The position numbers and the translations under genes are program-made. A stretch of DNA of 6,327 nt from contig JABIUH010000078.1 of assembly GCA_018701055.1 (NCBI GenBank), positions 1 through 6,327 on the forward strand, given 5' to 3'. Within the stretch, counting starts at the first letter, position 1, and the number at the start of each line of letters is the position of its first letter. The stretch comes from Woeseia sp. (GTDB lineage Bacteria > Pseudomonadota > Gammaproteobacteria > Steroidobacterales > Woeseiaceae). Under the pieces are notes generated by a model, which saw only the letters and a list, made by a program, of their open reading frames with translations, had not been told where the DNA came from and did not search any database. Below, in pieces: positions 6,110-6,327 of the stretch.

Positions 6110-6327
6110 TTGACAGTCCCATCAAGCAAAGATCTCGTGGCACTCGCTACGCGCGTGCTCGAAATCGAGTCCCGTGCTGTTATCGAGCTCGTCTCGAGAC
6201 TGGACGATACCTTTGCGGACGCCTGCCGACTTTGTCTCGAAACTGACGGTCGCGTAATTGTGACCGGTATGGGCAAGTCGGGTCACATCGGCGGGAAAAT
6301 CGCTGCAACTTTGGCTAGTACCGGTAC
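6110..6327 (+). CDS. kdsD: Arabinose-5-phosphate isomerase, N-terminal part (cut by window edge)
   Basis: The first 72 codons are present and the frame runs open off the right edge. KdsD converts ribulose 5-phosphate to arabinose 5-phosphate in the cytoplasm, the first step of Kdo synthesis for lipopolysaccharide. The visible part is an N-terminal helical segment (about 9-45) followed by the start of the SIS domain. GMGKSGHIGGKIAATLASTG (53-72) closely matches the first SIS sugar-phosphate-binding segment of E. coli KdsD, with K56 aligning to its conserved lysine. The two CBS domains and the catalytic glutamates and histidine expected downstream lie outside the window. The start is TTG at 6110-6112, chosen for the GGAGG 7 nt upstream and for length agreement with relatives. 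Position after yrbG is as in E. coli; kdsC and lptCAB would be expected next. Confidence 0.9.
   Translation, partial: MTVPSSKDLVALATRVLEIESRAVIELVSRLDDTFADACRLCLETDGRVIVTGMGKSGHIGGKIAATLASTG

Overview
The window reads as core chromosome of a gammaproteobacterium with moderate GC content. It carries no mobile element, CRISPR array, tRNA, rRNA or sign of recent transfer. The assignment rests on four things: a proteobacterial petA-petB pair, a DegS/AlgW-type single-PDZ protease, the ibaG-murA pair, and a yrbG-kdsD pair. All four are found near each other in the cell-envelope region of many Gammaproteobacteria. Genus or family cannot be named from the sequence alone.

Layout from left to right. 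On the minus strand, petB (11-1261) and petA (1261-1845) encode cytochrome b and the Rieske protein of the respiratory cytochrome bc1 complex. Transcription runs petA to petB and should continue into petC (cytochrome c1), beyond the left edge. A 388-bp gap without a credible gene (1846-2233) separates petA from a divergent plus-strand gene for a membrane-anchored HtrA/DegS-like periplasmic protease (2234-3319). This gene converges on murA (3351-4610, minus), with only 31 bp between the stop codons. ibaG (4634-4888, minus), a BolA-family gene, lies just upstream of murA in the same direction. A 169-bp divergent intergenic region follows. Then on the plus strand come a CaCA-family cation exchanger, yrbG (5058-6035), and the first 72 codons of kdsD (6110 to the window edge), which encodes arabinose-5-phosphate isomerase.

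Three functions are combined. petA and petB serve electron transport from quinol to cytochrome c. The protease probably senses periplasmic or outer-membrane stress. murA and kdsD start peptidoglycan synthesis and the Kdo branch of lipopolysaccharide synthesis respectively, with ibaG (probably Fe-S or redox linked) beside murA.

No undescribed system was found. The most notable features are syntenic and mechanistic. The mla phospholipid-transport operon, which in E. coli lies between ibaG and yrbG, is absent here, and hisGDC is absent between murA and the degS-like gene. Cytochrome b has PVWY in place of the PEWY quinol-site motif and 14 residues between its second pair of heme histidines. The Rieske protein has Phe where high-potential forms have Tyr. 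murA and kdsD use GTG and TTG starts.
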